From positions 1-58,422 of the forward strand of contig CAINOI010000014.1 in assembly GCA_903851465.1 (NCBI GenBank): a stretch of 58,422 nucleotides of DNA. Direction: 5' to 3'. This document shows, in pieces, positions 25,969 through 34,793 of this stretch (position 1 is the first letter of the stretch; each line of letters starts with the position of its first letter). A model generated the notes under the pieces. That model searched no databases. It saw only the letters and a list, made by a program, of their open reading frames with translations, and was not told the origin of the DNA. Origin of the DNA: an uncultured Bacteroidota bacterium (GTDB taxonomy: Bacteria > Bacteroidota > Bacteroidia > Chitinophagales > Chitinophagaceae). Position numbers and translations under genes: made by a program.

Positions 25969-27489
25969 TTATTTTCTTTTAATCAATACCCCTGGTTTTT
26001 TACCAGTGGATTTTTGTGATTGGTATACAAGTGTACCATTTACCCAAACCATGTCTATGCCAGTAGACAATGCATGGCTATTTTTAATGTTTGCCTGATC
26101 TATTACTGTATTTGGATCTAATAAAACTAAGTCTGCAAAATGACCTACAGCAATACGACCTCGGTCTTTAAATCCAAAAAAGTCTGCAGACTGTCCTGTC
26201 ATTTTATAAATCGCTTTTTCTATCGGCATGACTTTTTCTTCACGCACATATTTTCCCAACACTCTTGTGAATGCACCATAGCCTCTTGGATGCCCGCCTG
26301 CATTGCCGTCCGAACAGATGATGGCTTCTGGCCATGCCATAAACACTTTCACATCTTCCTCACTCATGGCTTTACCTGCAATGGCTTCGATACCTCCTGA
26401 GTAATTTGGATTGGCATTCTTAAAGTCCTCTGCAATTTTGATTAAACTTATTAATGCTTGAGCAGGACTTTCATTTCGTTCAATACCAATTTCAGTAACC
26501 GATTTGCCTTTATAACTTGGAATAGGCGCAAACTGCATTAGGTAGGATGCACTTGGGTCAAATAATTGCTTGGTAGCCATTTCGGCACTCGCTAAATTAT
26601 CAAAGTCTTTGCCAGGAAATAAAACCCTTAAAGTTGAATTCCAAAAAGTATAAGGATAGATATCTGCACTAATATGAATGCCTTCTTTTCTAGCATCATC
26701 TAACTTCTTTAAAATCAAATTGGCAGTGCCCCAGTTTAATTTATTGGCAATTTTTATATGAGAGACTTGAACAGGCATTTTTGTTTGTCTGCCTATCTCA
26801 ATAATTTCTTCAATTGCTTCATCCATGTGCAAGTCCTCACTTCTAATATGACTTGTGTACAGGCCTTGATGCGCTGCAGTTACTTTTGCCAAATCAAGCA
26901 CTTCTTGTTTGCTAGAATAAAAAGAGGCTTCGTATTCTAATCCAGTAGATAAACCTAATGAACCTTTCTCTAGCTCTGAAGCTAAAATCGATTTCATTTG
27001 GTCTATTTCAGCATCTGTTGCATTTCGATATAAATCATTTTCACCCATCGCAATTTCACGCAGGCTTGACTGCCCTGTATAAGTTGCCACATTCGAAACC
27101 ACAGGTTTTGTTTGCATCCATTTTGTCAAACTATCCATTGGATAACCATTCCCATCCTGTCCAATTACAATGGTTGTAATGCCTTGACTGGAAGTGGATA
27201 GCCCTCCTCTATTTTTATTCAAGTCTCCAAAATGATGGCTATGCGAGTCGATAAAACCAGGTGCTAAAACTTTTCCCTTACCGTCAATAATTTGATCCAT
27301 TTTATTAGGCTTCAAATTACCAATGGCCACAATCTTATTGCCAACAATTCTTACAGATGCATTCACGGCAGGTTTGCCTGATCCATCCACCAATTGAATA
27401 TTAGTAAACATGGTCGCTTGCTGCGCTAATACTGCAAGATGTAAACCAAATGTCAAGCTTATTAAAATCAACCCTTTAAATTTGACCAT
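25969..27489 (-). CDS. N-acyl-D-amino-acid deacylase family amidohydrolase (secreted)
   Basis: A 506-aa amidohydrolase-superfamily protein that should release D-amino acids from N-acyl forms. The signal peptide (about residues 1-22) suggests a periplasmic site. Metal-site and family motifs are FIDSHSHHFGD (H83, H85), GLSTGLEYEASFYS, YTSHIRSED, VSHIKIANK and ICSDGNAGGHPRGYG. The metal-binding Cys of classical D-aminoacylases (in a GNCG-like segment) is replaced: here the segment reads IGQDGNG. It is the first gene of the operon leading to DUF1611, epimerase and permease, and has a TAAATTTG promoter element upstream. N-acyl-D-Glu or a similar cell-wall-derived compound is a plausible substrate. 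Confidence 0.82.
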   Translation of the reverse strand: MVKFKGLILISLTFGLHLAVLAQQATMFTNIQLVDGSGKPAVNASVRIVGNKIVAIGNLKPNKMDQIIDGKGKVLAPGFIDSHSHHFGDLNKNRGGLSTSSQGITTIVIGQDGNGYPMDSLTKWMQTKPVVSNVATYTGQSSLREIAMGENDLYRNATDAEIDQMKSILASELEKGSLGLSTGLEYEASFYSSKQEVLDLAKVTAAHQGLYTSHIRSEDLHMDEAIEEIIEIGRQTKMPVQVSHIKIANKLNWGTANLILKKLDDARKEGIHISADIYPYTFWNSTLRVLFPGKDFDNLASAEMATKQLFDPSASYLMQFAPIPSYKGKSVTEIGIERNESPAQALISLIKIAEDFKNANPNYSGGIEAIAGKAMSEEDVKVFMAWPEAIICSDGNAGGHPRGYGAFTRVLGKYVREEKVMPIEKAIYKMTGQSADFFGFKDRGRIAVGHFADLVLLDPNTVIDQANIKNSHALSTGIDMVWVNGTLVYQSQKSTGKKPGVLIKRK

Positions 27490-27505
27490 ACAGATTGTGT
27501 TTGCT

Positions 27506-27513
27506 CAAATTTA
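27506..27513 (-). promoter_or_regulatory. -7 promoter element of the D-amino-acid operon
   Basis: TAAATTTG on the minus strand, an exact TAnnTTTG match 16 nt upstream of the deacylase start codon. It sits back to back with the SRAP promoter element at 27552-27559 in an 87-bp divergent gap. Confidence 0.6.
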
Positions 27514-27551
27514 CCCAATTTTAGGCCATTTTAACTGCCTTTTTTTTATGC

Positions 27552-27559
27552 TATATTTG
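27552..27559 (+). promoter_or_regulatory. -7 promoter element of the SRAP gene
   Basis: TATATTTG, an exact match to the Bacteroidota -7 consensus TAnnTTTG, 17 nt upstream of the ATG at 27577. No clear -33 TTG at the expected spacing. Confidence 0.6.
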
Positions 27560-27576
27560 GTCTTTATTTAGATACT

Positions 27577-28308
27577 ATGTGTTACGTTGTAGGGGTTAAA
27601 ATACCCAAAAAACAAACGGTCAAAATAGGTGACAAAAAGATTGACCTTGACCCAATTGAACTGCCTGCCCAATCTGGTTTTAGCTACCAGCAATGGCCTG
27701 TGGTTTTTAATGAACAGCAAGGACAAGAAAATCTTTTAAGGCCTGGATTAATGCATTGGGAATTGATCCCTAACTGGGTAAGGAATCAAAAAGAATTGAC
27801 CGAATCCAGGAAAAAATATACCACACTCAATATTAAATCGGAAGGGATTTTACAAAACAAGGTTGCACAAGCATTAGTGCACACCAATAGATGTCTTGTT
27901 CTTGCATCTCATTTTTTTGAATGGCAGGAAATCAATAAGGCCAAATTTCCGCATTGCATTCAATTGATCAATCAGGAATTATTTTATATCGCAGGCGTCT
28001 GGAACACTTGGACCGATCATACATCGGGAGAAGTGAAAAATAGTTTTGGCATTATCACCACAGAAGCCAATGAATTTATGGCAAAGATTCACAATGTTAA
28101 AAAAAGAATGCCCACTATTCTGAATGATGAGTTAGCAGCAGCATGGGTGTCATCAGGATTGACCACCAATGAGATTCAATCAATTGCAGCAACTAAAATT
28201 GATAGTAATGCGATGCATGCATATACCGTAGCTAAAAACTTTTTACAAGCGACTGACCCTTTTGAAAAACAGACTTACCAAATTTTTACGGCACAAAGCC
28301 TTTTTTAA
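27577..28308 (+). CDS. SRAP-domain protein (YedK/HMCES family, abasic-site crosslinking)
   Basis: A 243-aa protein of the SOS response-associated peptidase family, which shields abasic sites in single-stranded DNA by forming a covalent link through its N-terminal Cys. Cys2 directly follows the initiator Met (MCYVVGV), fixing the start. Other active-site residues are visible: N85 in TLNIKSEG, E115 in HFFEWQE and H172 in KIHNVKKRMPTIL. The second residue is followed by YVVG rather than the common GR, a variation seen in this phylum. It stands alone, divergent from the D-amino-acid operon and convergent with the beta-CASP nuclease gene. Confidence 0.9.
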   Translation: MCYVVGVKIPKKQTVKIGDKKIDLDPIELPAQSGFSYQQWPVVFNEQQGQENLLRPGLMHWELIPNWVRNQKELTESRKKYTTLNIKSEGILQNKVAQALVHTNRCLVLASHFFEWQEINKAKFPHCIQLINQELFYIAGVWNTWTDHTSGEVKNSFGIITTEANEFMAKIHNVKKRMPTILNDELAAAWVSSGLTTNEIQSIAATKIDSNAMHAYTVAKNFLQATDPFEKQTYQIFTAQSLF

Positions 28309-28353
28309 AATTCAATATAAAAGGGTTTCAACTGTAATAAGTATTTTAGTCCA

Positions 28354-29757
28354 TTATTTCAACTCACAAGTTTCATGTAATTCAGGTACAATGACGTCCT
28401 TGAATCCTTTTTTTCTGAGCCTTTCTGCAAAATGATCTTGCACTTCGGGTTCACCATGTACAATATAAACCTGTTTTACAGCTTCTGGATTTTGACAAGC
28501 CAAGAACTGCATTAAGTCCTCATAATCACCATGCGCACTCATGCTTTGTATAACACCAATCTTACACCTTACTTCAAATGGCTCCCCATAAATACGAACT
28601 TCGGTTGCGCCATTCATCAAACGACCTCCAAGTGAGCGTGGCTCACAATATCCCACCATTAAAATGGTATTTTTTGTATTGCCAATATTATTCTTGATAT
28701 GATGTTTAACCCTACCCGCATCTGCCATCCCCGATGCTGAAATAATCACTTTTGGATGCATGTCTTCGTTCAATGCCTTGCTTTCGTGAACAGATTTGAT
28801 ATATCGCAAGCCCTCAAAATCAAATGGATCGTCGTCTATTTCTAAAATTTTTTGAATTTTTTTATTAAAATATTTAGGATATTTTTTGAGCATTTCTGTC
28901 GCCTCCATACTCAAAGGACTATCTACATAGACTGGAATATGTGGTAAGCGCTTTTCAATTGAAAGCTGATTGAGTTCAAATAAAATCTCTTGGGTTCTGC
29001 CAACACTAAATGCAGGAATGATTAAGTTACCTTTTTGTTCTACACAGGTTAATTCAATCCATTTTAATAAATCGTCGGGGGTGGAATGAATCAAGTCATG
29101 GAGCTTATCGCCATAGGTACTTTCAATAAGTATATAATCTGCAGGTGGAAATGTTGCAGGTGATCTTAAAATCATATCACGATACCTACCAATATCGCCA
29201 CTAAAAGTTAAGGTCTGTGTTGTATTATTTTCTTTGATCTTTAGATTCACTGCAGCACTTCCGATAATGTGTCCGGCTTCTGTAAACATGACCTCTACGC
29301 GTTCAGAAATAGTGTAAGGCTTATCGTATTCAACAGTCTGTAACATTGGAAGCAGCAGGTTCACGTCATCTATAGTGTATAAGGGTTCCACTTGCGGCAT
29401 CCCTTCTCTTGCCAATCTTTTATTTTTATATTTCGCGTCGTCTCTTTGGATCATGGCAGAGTCTTCTAATAAAATTTCGACTAAAGCTTTTGTAGCTGGG
29501 GTGCAATACACTTTACCCCTAAATCCCTCTGCAGCTAATTTTGGTAATAGTCCGGTATGATCTATATGTGCGTGGGATAAAATAACATAGTCCACCGTCT
29601 TTGCGTCAAAACCAAAATTAGCATTGTAAGCATCTGTGTCTCTACCCATTCCTTGAAACAAGCCACAGTCTAATAAAAAATTTTCACCATTGGCTAATTG
29701 AACTAAATGTTTTGAGCCTGTAACCGTTCGTGCGGCTCCGTGAAAACTTATTTTCAT
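28354..29757 (-). CDS. Metallo-beta-lactamase / beta-CASP family RNase-like protein
   Basis: A 467-aa cytoplasmic metallo-beta-lactamase-fold hydrolase with a beta-CASP domain, the architecture of RNA-processing nucleases (CPSF73/YSH1-like). The metal-binding motif is LSHAHIDHTG (H62, H64, D66, H67), followed by AGHIIGSA and FSGDIGRY; the beta-CASP region has GNLIIPAFSVGRTQEIL and ISASGMADAGRVKHH, and the C-terminus has HGEPEVQDHFAERLR. It follows the MlaE-type permease gene by 27 bp and has its own TAnnTTTG element just ahead of the ATG. The specific RNA target is unknown. Confidence 0.9.
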   Translation of the reverse strand: MKISFHGAARTVTGSKHLVQLANGENFLLDCGLFQGMGRDTDAYNANFGFDAKTVDYVILSHAHIDHTGLLPKLAAEGFRGKVYCTPATKALVEILLEDSAMIQRDDAKYKNKRLAREGMPQVEPLYTIDDVNLLLPMLQTVEYDKPYTISERVEVMFTEAGHIIGSAAVNLKIKENNTTQTLTFSGDIGRYRDMILRSPATFPPADYILIESTYGDKLHDLIHSTPDDLLKWIELTCVEQKGNLIIPAFSVGRTQEILFELNQLSIEKRLPHIPVYVDSPLSMEATEMLKKYPKYFNKKIQKILEIDDDPFDFEGLRYIKSVHESKALNEDMHPKVIISASGMADAGRVKHHIKNNIGNTKNTILMVGYCEPRSLGGRLMNGATEVRIYGEPFEVRCKIGVIQSMSAHGDYEDLMQFLACQNPEAVKQVYIVHGEPEVQDHFAERLRKKGFKDVIVPELHETCELK

Positions 29758-29758
29758 A

Positions 29759-29766
29759 CAAAGGTA
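29759..29766 (-). promoter_or_regulatory. -7 promoter-like element immediately ahead of the beta-CASP gene
   Basis: TACCTTTG on the minus strand, identical to the element before atpG, separated from the ATG at 29757 by a single base. If used, transcription would start at or just inside the start codon, so either the mRNA is leaderless or the match is fortuitous. Confidence 0.4.
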
Positions 29767-29784
29767 TTTGTACTAAAGTTACTA

Positions 29785-30522
29785 CTATAATGCGATGGCT
29801 GCAATGATATAATCTGCAATTAATATAAGTATACAACTTACAACAACAGACTTAGTGCCAGTTTTTCCAATTTCAAGTGCCCCACCTTTTACATAGTAGC
29901 CATAAAAAGAAGGTACTGTACTAATGATAATTGCGAAAATAAACGATTTATAAAAACTAATATTGATATAGTGTACCACAAAATCTTTTCGAATACCTGT
30001 TATAAAAACTTCGGCAGGAACGACATTGGACGAGCTTCCGACGATATATCCACCCCAGATACCAGTCACCGCAGAGATTCCTACCAACAATGGAACCGTT
30101 GTAATGGCGCCCAATATTTTTGGAAGTATTAAATAGTTTTTAGTATTGATGCCCATGATTTCCAATGCGTCTATTTGCTCACTCACACGCATATTGCCTA
30201 ATTCACTTGCAATTTTACTGCCTACTACACCTGCCAATACAATACATAAGAAAGTCGGTGCAAATTCTAATAAAATACTGTCTCTAACAATAATACCTAT
30301 TGTTGATAAAGGGACCAAAGGACTCACCAATTGAGAAGCTGTTTGTACTGTCGTTACTGCACCTAAGAAAAAAGAAATGATCACTACAATAGGCAAAGAA
30401 CCTATCCCAATGTCCACACATTGCCTGATATACTCCTTCCAAAACATACGTTTATTTTCGGTCGCAGTAAACATGCCCTTAAGCATCAATAAATACTTTC
30501 CAAATAGGGTAAAAAAATCCAT
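29785..30522 (-). CDS. MlaE-family ABC transporter permease
   Basis: A 245-aa inner-membrane permease of the MlaE/YrbE family, part of systems that move phospholipids between the membranes. It shows about five hydrophobic helices, with typical segments IVVIISFFLGAVTTVQTA, VPLSTIGIIVRDSILLEFAP and GSKIASELGNMRVSEQIDALE; the last is the conserved MlaE loop contacting the ATPase. It begins 13 bp after the malic enzyme gene. The likely ATPase partner (MlaF-like) is 11 kb away at 41191-41961, and no MlaD gene is in the window. Confidence 0.88.
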   Translation of the reverse strand: MDFFTLFGKYLLMLKGMFTATENKRMFWKEYIRQCVDIGIGSLPIVVIISFFLGAVTTVQTASQLVSPLVPLSTIGIIVRDSILLEFAPTFLCIVLAGVVGSKIASELGNMRVSEQIDALEIMGINTKNYLILPKILGAITTVPLLVGISAVTGIWGGYIVGSSSNVVPAEVFITGIRKDFVVHYINISFYKSFIFAIIISTVPSFYGYYVKGGALEIGKTGTKSVVVSCILILIADYIIAAIAL

Positions 30523-30535
30523 GGTTTTATTTTAG

Positions 30536-32896
30536 CTATTTCTTTTTCTTTTTCAATTTCTTCCACCAGCTTGTTCTTTCAACTTCTGTAGTAGTATCTA
30601 TTCTTGTTTTCAACTGTGCATCTACCACAGCCACGGTAGCCATATTGATGATATTATGCACACTTGATCCTAATTGCAATACATTCACAGGCTTTTTCAA
30701 ACCTAATAAAATAGGTCCAATAACATCTATACCACCAATCTCTTTCAATAAATGATACGCAATATTACCAGCTGTTAAATTTGGAAAAATTAAGACATTG
30801 ACATCTGCATCCACAAGATCGCTAAATGGATAATTTTCTTTCAGTATTTCTTTATTAAAAGCAAGCATGCCCTGCATTTCGCCATCCACAATTAAAGAAG
30901 GATTTTTTTGCTTCACAATTTTAGAAGCTTCAGCAACCAATCTAGCTTCTGGAGTATCACTACTTCCGAAATTTGAATAACTCAACATCGCCACTCTAGG
31001 CTCCATATTAAAATTTCTTACTTCTTTGGCAACTAGTAATGTAATATCCGCTAATTCTTCGGCAGTTGGGCTAATGTTCACGGTGGTATCTGCTAAAAAC
31101 AATGGTCCTTTCTTTGTTAGAAGGATATACATTCCAGCAATCTTTTTCACACCTTCATCTACACCAATAATTTGTAAAGCTGGTTTAATGCCATCGGCAT
31201 AATTACGCGTCAATCCAGATAACATAGAATCTGCTTCACCCGTTTCTACCATCATCGCACCAAAATAATTTTGGGTGCGCATTAATTTAAGGCTCTCGTA
31301 TTTATTAATCCCCTTTCGTTGTCTTTTTTGGAATAATAAAGAACCAAAGAATTCACGCTTCGACTCCATTGCATCGCTTCTTACATCAATGATTGGTAAA
31401 TCGTCAATATCAATATTATTTTCTGCTGCTATGTTTTTAATTCTAGCTTCATTACCCAATAAAATTGGGTAAGCAATACCATCATCATAGATAATACTAG
31501 CAGCTTTTAAAATTTTTATATTTTCAGCATCGGCAAACACCAAGCGCTTTGGATCACGTCTAGCTTTATTGCTTATCAAGCGTATCATTTGATTGTCTAA
31601 TCCTAAACGCTTATTTAAACTCAATTCATATTCAGACCAGTTGATGATTGGCTGAAGTGCCACACCAGATTCAACTGCCGCTTTTGCTACTGCCGGTGCA
31701 ACGGTACATAACAATCTTGGGTCCAATGGTTTTGGTATGATGTATTCGGGACCAAAAGAAAGATTGGTTTGATTGTATGCCATATTCACCACATCAGGCA
31801 CTGCCGTTTTTGCTAATTCTGCCAAGGCTTTTACCGCAGCTAACTTCATTGCTTCATTGATGGCTGATGCGCGGACGTCTAATGCCCCTCTAAAGATATA
31901 AGGGAAACCAAGTACATTATTGACTTGGTTTGGATAATCCGTTCTACCTGTAGCCATAATAATATCCTTTCTTACAGATGCCGCATCTTCATATCCAATT
32001 TCTGGATCAGGATTGGCAAGTGCAAATACCACTGGATTTTTTGGCATAGAAGCAATCATTTCCTTTGTAACCACATTGCCTACACTTAAACCTAAAAATA
32101 CATCAGCTGTTTTCATCGCTTCAGGCAAAGTCATTTTATCGGACTTAATGGCAAATGGCTTTCTATCTGCCCCTAAATCTGTTCTGCCTTGATGTAAAAC
32201 CCCATCTTTATCAAAAAGAATAAAATTTTCGTAGCGCGCTCCTAATGCTACATATAATTTAATACAAGCCATTGCTGCAGCACCTGCGCCGTTAACAACA
32301 AATTTTGTTTTTTCGATTTTTTTCTTTTGTAATGTCAAAGCATTCAACAGAGCAGCACTACTAATAATTGCTGTACCATGTTGGTCATCATGCATGACTG
32401 GAATATTCATTTCATCTCTTAATCGCTGTTCAATGTAAAAACATTCTGGGGCTTTAATGTCTTCCAAATTGATCCCACCAAATGTGGGTTCTAAAGATTT
32501 TACAATTTCTACAAACTTATCCGGATCAGTTTCATTGATTTCAATATCAAACACATCAATGTCTGCAAATATTTTAAACAATACAGCTTTACCTTCCATT
32601 ACAGGCTTACTTGCCAATGGACCAATATTACCTAATCCTAATACAGCAGTACCATTGGTGATCACCCCAACTAAATTTCCTTTAGCAGTATATTTGTAAA
32701 CATCTGCAGGATTGTTTTTGATCTCTGTGCATGGAATAGCCACACCAGGACTGTAGGCAAGCGATAAGTCTTTTTGAGTTTTTGCCTCTTTGGTTGGGAT
32801 CACTTCGATCTTACCTGGTCTTCCACTAGCATGGTATTCCAAAGCTTGCTCTTTTCTTAATTTGTCTTTATTAGTTCTATTAGTTGTATCTGCCAT
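30536..32896 (-). CDS. maeB: NADP-dependent malic enzyme with phosphotransacetylase-like domain
   Basis: A 786-aa two-domain enzyme. The N-terminal part (to about residue 430) is malic enzyme, decarboxylating malate to pyruvate: [30 protein letters not shown] and [10 protein letters not shown], then an NADP-binding [10 protein letters not shown]. The C-terminal part (about 435-770) is homologous to phosphate acetyltransferase ([40 protein letters not shown]) but in MaeB proteins usually regulatory rather than catalytic. The length is standard. It is in the run with the M20 peptidase (27 bp) and mlaE (13 bp). Confidence 0.94.
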   Translation of the reverse strand: MADTTNRTNKDKLRKEQALEYHASGRPGKIEVIPTKEAKTQKDLSLAYSPGVAIPCTEIKNNPADVYKYTAKGNLVGVITNGTAVLGLGNIGPLASKPVMEGKAVLFKIFADIDVFDIEINETDPDKFVEIVKSLEPTFGGINLEDIKAPECFYIEQRLRDEMNIPVMHDDQHGTAIISSAALLNALTLQKKKIEKTKFVVNGAGAAAMACIKLYVALGARYENFILFDKDGVLHQGRTDLGADRKPFAIKSDKMTLPEAMKTADVFLGLSVGNVVTKEMIASMPKNPVVFALANPDPEIGYEDAASVRKDIIMATGRTDYPNQVNNVLGFPYIFRGALDVRASAINEAMKLAAVKALAELAKTAVPDVVNMAYNQTNLSFGPEYIIPKPLDPRLLCTVAPAVAKAAVESGVALQPIINWSEYELSLNKRLGLDNQMIRLISNKARRDPKRLVFADAENIKILKAASIIYDDGIAYPILLGNEARIKNIAAENNIDIDDLPIIDVRSDAMESKREFFGSLLFQKRQRKGINKYESLKLMRTQNYFGAMMVETGEADSMLSGLTRNYADGIKPALQIIGVDEGVKKIAGMYILLTKKGPLFLADTTVNISPTAEELADITLLVAKEVRNFNMEPRVAMLSYSNFGSSDTPEARLVAEASKIVKQKNPSLIVDGEMQGMLAFNKEILKENYPFSDLVDADVNVLIFPNLTAGNIAYHLLKEIGGIDVIGPILLGLKKPVNVLQLGSSVHNIINMATVAVVDAQLKTRIDTTTEVERTSWWKKLKKKKK

Positions 32897-32923
32897 GAAT
32901 AAAATTTAAAAAATAAAATTAAT

Positions 32924-34099
32924 TTATAATTGCACCCCCAGCCAAGCCATCATACCAACACCTTGTTGGATTGCAGCCTCGTCTATATTAAAATGTGGCG
33001 TGTGCACATTGTGCACAATACCAGCTGATTCGTTTCTTACCCCTAAACGGAAAAAACATCCTGGAATGACTTGAGAATAGTAACCAAAATCTTCTGCACC
33101 CATTCTTTTTTCTGTTTCTTCTACATTTTCTTTTCCCATATATTGATCTGCCAATCTCCATGCCGCTTCTGTAATCATGGGTTCATTGTCTACAGTAGGA
33201 TAGCCAACATCTACCTTAAAATCAATGGTTGCGCCCGTAGCTATAGCAATGCCTTTGGCTTGTTGCAGCATTAATTCATGTGCCTGAAAGCGCCATACTT
33301 CATCCATTGCTCTAAATGTACCCATCAACTTCACTTCGCTCGGAATCACATTGGTGGTATTTCCTCCATGAATAGAACAAATTGATAACACGGAAGGATT
33401 TTGCGGGTTTCTATTGCGAGCAATAATGGTTTGTAAACTTTGGATCAACTGCGCAGCCACTAAAATAGTATCAACAGTTTGATGTGGTGTAGCAGCATGT
33501 CCGCCTGGACCTTTGATACTAACATATAATTCATCTGCACTCGCCATCACACGGCCTTTTCTAAAACTTAGTTTTCCTTCATTTAATCCTGGATGCACAT
33601 GCAAACCAACTATCCCTTGAGGCTTTGGATTTTCTAATGCACCATCCCGAATCATATAACTTGCACCACCCGGATTTTTTTCTTCTCCTGGTTGAAATAA
33701 TAATTTAATCGTGCCTTCAAATTCATCTTTTAAAGTCCATAACACTTTTGCTGCACCTAATAAAATAGTGGTGTGCACATCATGTCCGCAGGCATGCATT
33801 ACTCCATCATTGATGGACTTATAGTCTACTTGATTTTCTTCTACAATCGGCAAAGCGTCCATGTCCGCACGCAATGCAATCACGCGTTTAGAAGGATTTT
33901 TTCCTTCAATCATTCCTAAGACACCAGTGGTTGCAATGACAGTAAAAGGGATGCCTATGGCTTTTAATTGTGCTTGAACATATTTACTAGTTTCAAACTC
34001 TTGGTAACTCAATTCTGGATGTGCATGCAAGTGTCTTCTTATTGCAATGTTTTCGGCTTGATGCTCTGCTGCTAAGGTTTTTATTTTATCGAGTAACAT
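32924..34099 (-). CDS. M20 family amidohydrolase/peptidase (hippurate hydrolase type)
   Basis: A 391-aa M20D metallo-amidohydrolase that removes N-acyl groups from amino acids or related amides. The metal-binding residues are in MHACGHDVHTT (C104, H106, with H109) and QPGEEKNPGG (E139/E140), then GLHVHPG and KRMGAEDFGYY. The dimerisation insert region GGHAATPHQTVDTI is also present. No signal peptide. It starts 3 bp after deoC, in the secA run. Substrate preference cannot be read; indole-acetyl-amino acid, hippurate and N-acetyl-amino acid hydrolases share these motifs. Confidence 0.9.
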   Translation of the reverse strand: MLLDKIKTLAAEHQAENIAIRRHLHAHPELSYQEFETSKYVQAQLKAIGIPFTVIATTGVLGMIEGKNPSKRVIALRADMDALPIVEENQVDYKSINDGVMHACGHDVHTTILLGAAKVLWTLKDEFEGTIKLLFQPGEEKNPGGASYMIRDGALENPKPQGIVGLHVHPGLNEGKLSFRKGRVMASADELYVSIKGPGGHAATPHQTVDTILVAAQLIQSLQTIIARNRNPQNPSVLSICSIHGGNTTNVIPSEVKLMGTFRAMDEVWRFQAHELMLQQAKGIAIATGATIDFKVDVGYPTVDNEPMITEAAWRLADQYMGKENVEETEKRMGAEDFGYYSQVIPGCFFRLGVRNESAGIVHNVHTPHFNIDEAAIQQGVGMMAWLGVQL

Positions 34100-34102
34100 A
34101 GC

Positions 34103-34783
34103 TTAGTAATTCGTTTTTGATTGGTCAATTTGCGCACCTGTAACAATGGCTACCCCTGCACTACAACCAATACGAGTAGCCCCTGCTTCGATCATTAATT
34201 TTGTAGTTGCGTAATCTCTAATACCCCCCGAAGCTTTAATTTGTATATTTTCTGGTAAATATTTTCTGAACAATTTTACCGCTTCTACACTTGCCCCATT
34301 TTCTGCATAGCCTGTAGATGTTTTTAAATAATCAATACCTGCTATGCCATAAATATCGCAACATTTTATAATCTCGTCGTCTGTTAAAACACCAGACTCA
34401 ATAATGATTTTCACAATCTTACCCTTAGAGCGAATCACTGGCATAATATGGTTAATCTCGTCGGCAATGGCCATCCAGTCTCCGTTTTTGATAGCAGAAA
34501 TATTGGCCACTACGTCCAACTCGTCTGCACCATCCACCATGGCTAAAATAATTTCAGCAATCTTAGACTCTGTTGCACTATAGCCAAAAGGGAAACCAAT
34601 CACTGTAGCCACTTTCACATCAGATCCTGCGGTTAATTCTTTTGCCAATTTCACGAAATTAGGAGGCACACATACTGCTGCAAATGCATACATTTTTGCT
34701 TCATCACAAACCTTATGAATATCCGCTACCAAGCAAGTTGGCTTGAGTATCGTGTGGTCTATGTATTGATTAACAGGCAACAT
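34103..34783 (-). CDS. deoC: Deoxyribose-phosphate aldolase
   Basis: DeoC, 226 aa, cleaves 2-deoxyribose-5-phosphate to acetaldehyde and glyceraldehyde-3-phosphate in deoxynucleoside salvage. It is a class I aldolase with the Schiff-base Lys in DYLKTSTGYA (K154), the proton-relay Lys in IKASGGIRD (K183) and the conserved Asp in GADELDVVANI. The length matches the short bacterial type. It lies 10 bp after secA and 3 bp before the M20 gene. No other deo genes are nearby. Confidence 0.95.
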   Translation of the reverse strand: MLPVNQYIDHTILKPTCLVADIHKVCDEAKMYAFAAVCVPPNFVKLAKELTAGSDVKVATVIGFPFGYSATESKIAEIILAMVDGADELDVVANISAIKNGDWMAIADEINHIMPVIRSKGKIVKIIIESGVLTDDEIIKCCDIYGIAGIDYLKTSTGYAENGASVEAVKLFRKYLPENIQIKASGGIRDYATTKLMIEAGATRIGCSAGVAIVTGAQIDQSKTNY

Positions 34784-34793
34784 AATTTATTTT

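Noticed and set aside
28309-28353. Possible terminator between the SRAP and beta-CASP genes
   Set aside because: No stem of more than a few base pairs is visible in this 45-bp gap.
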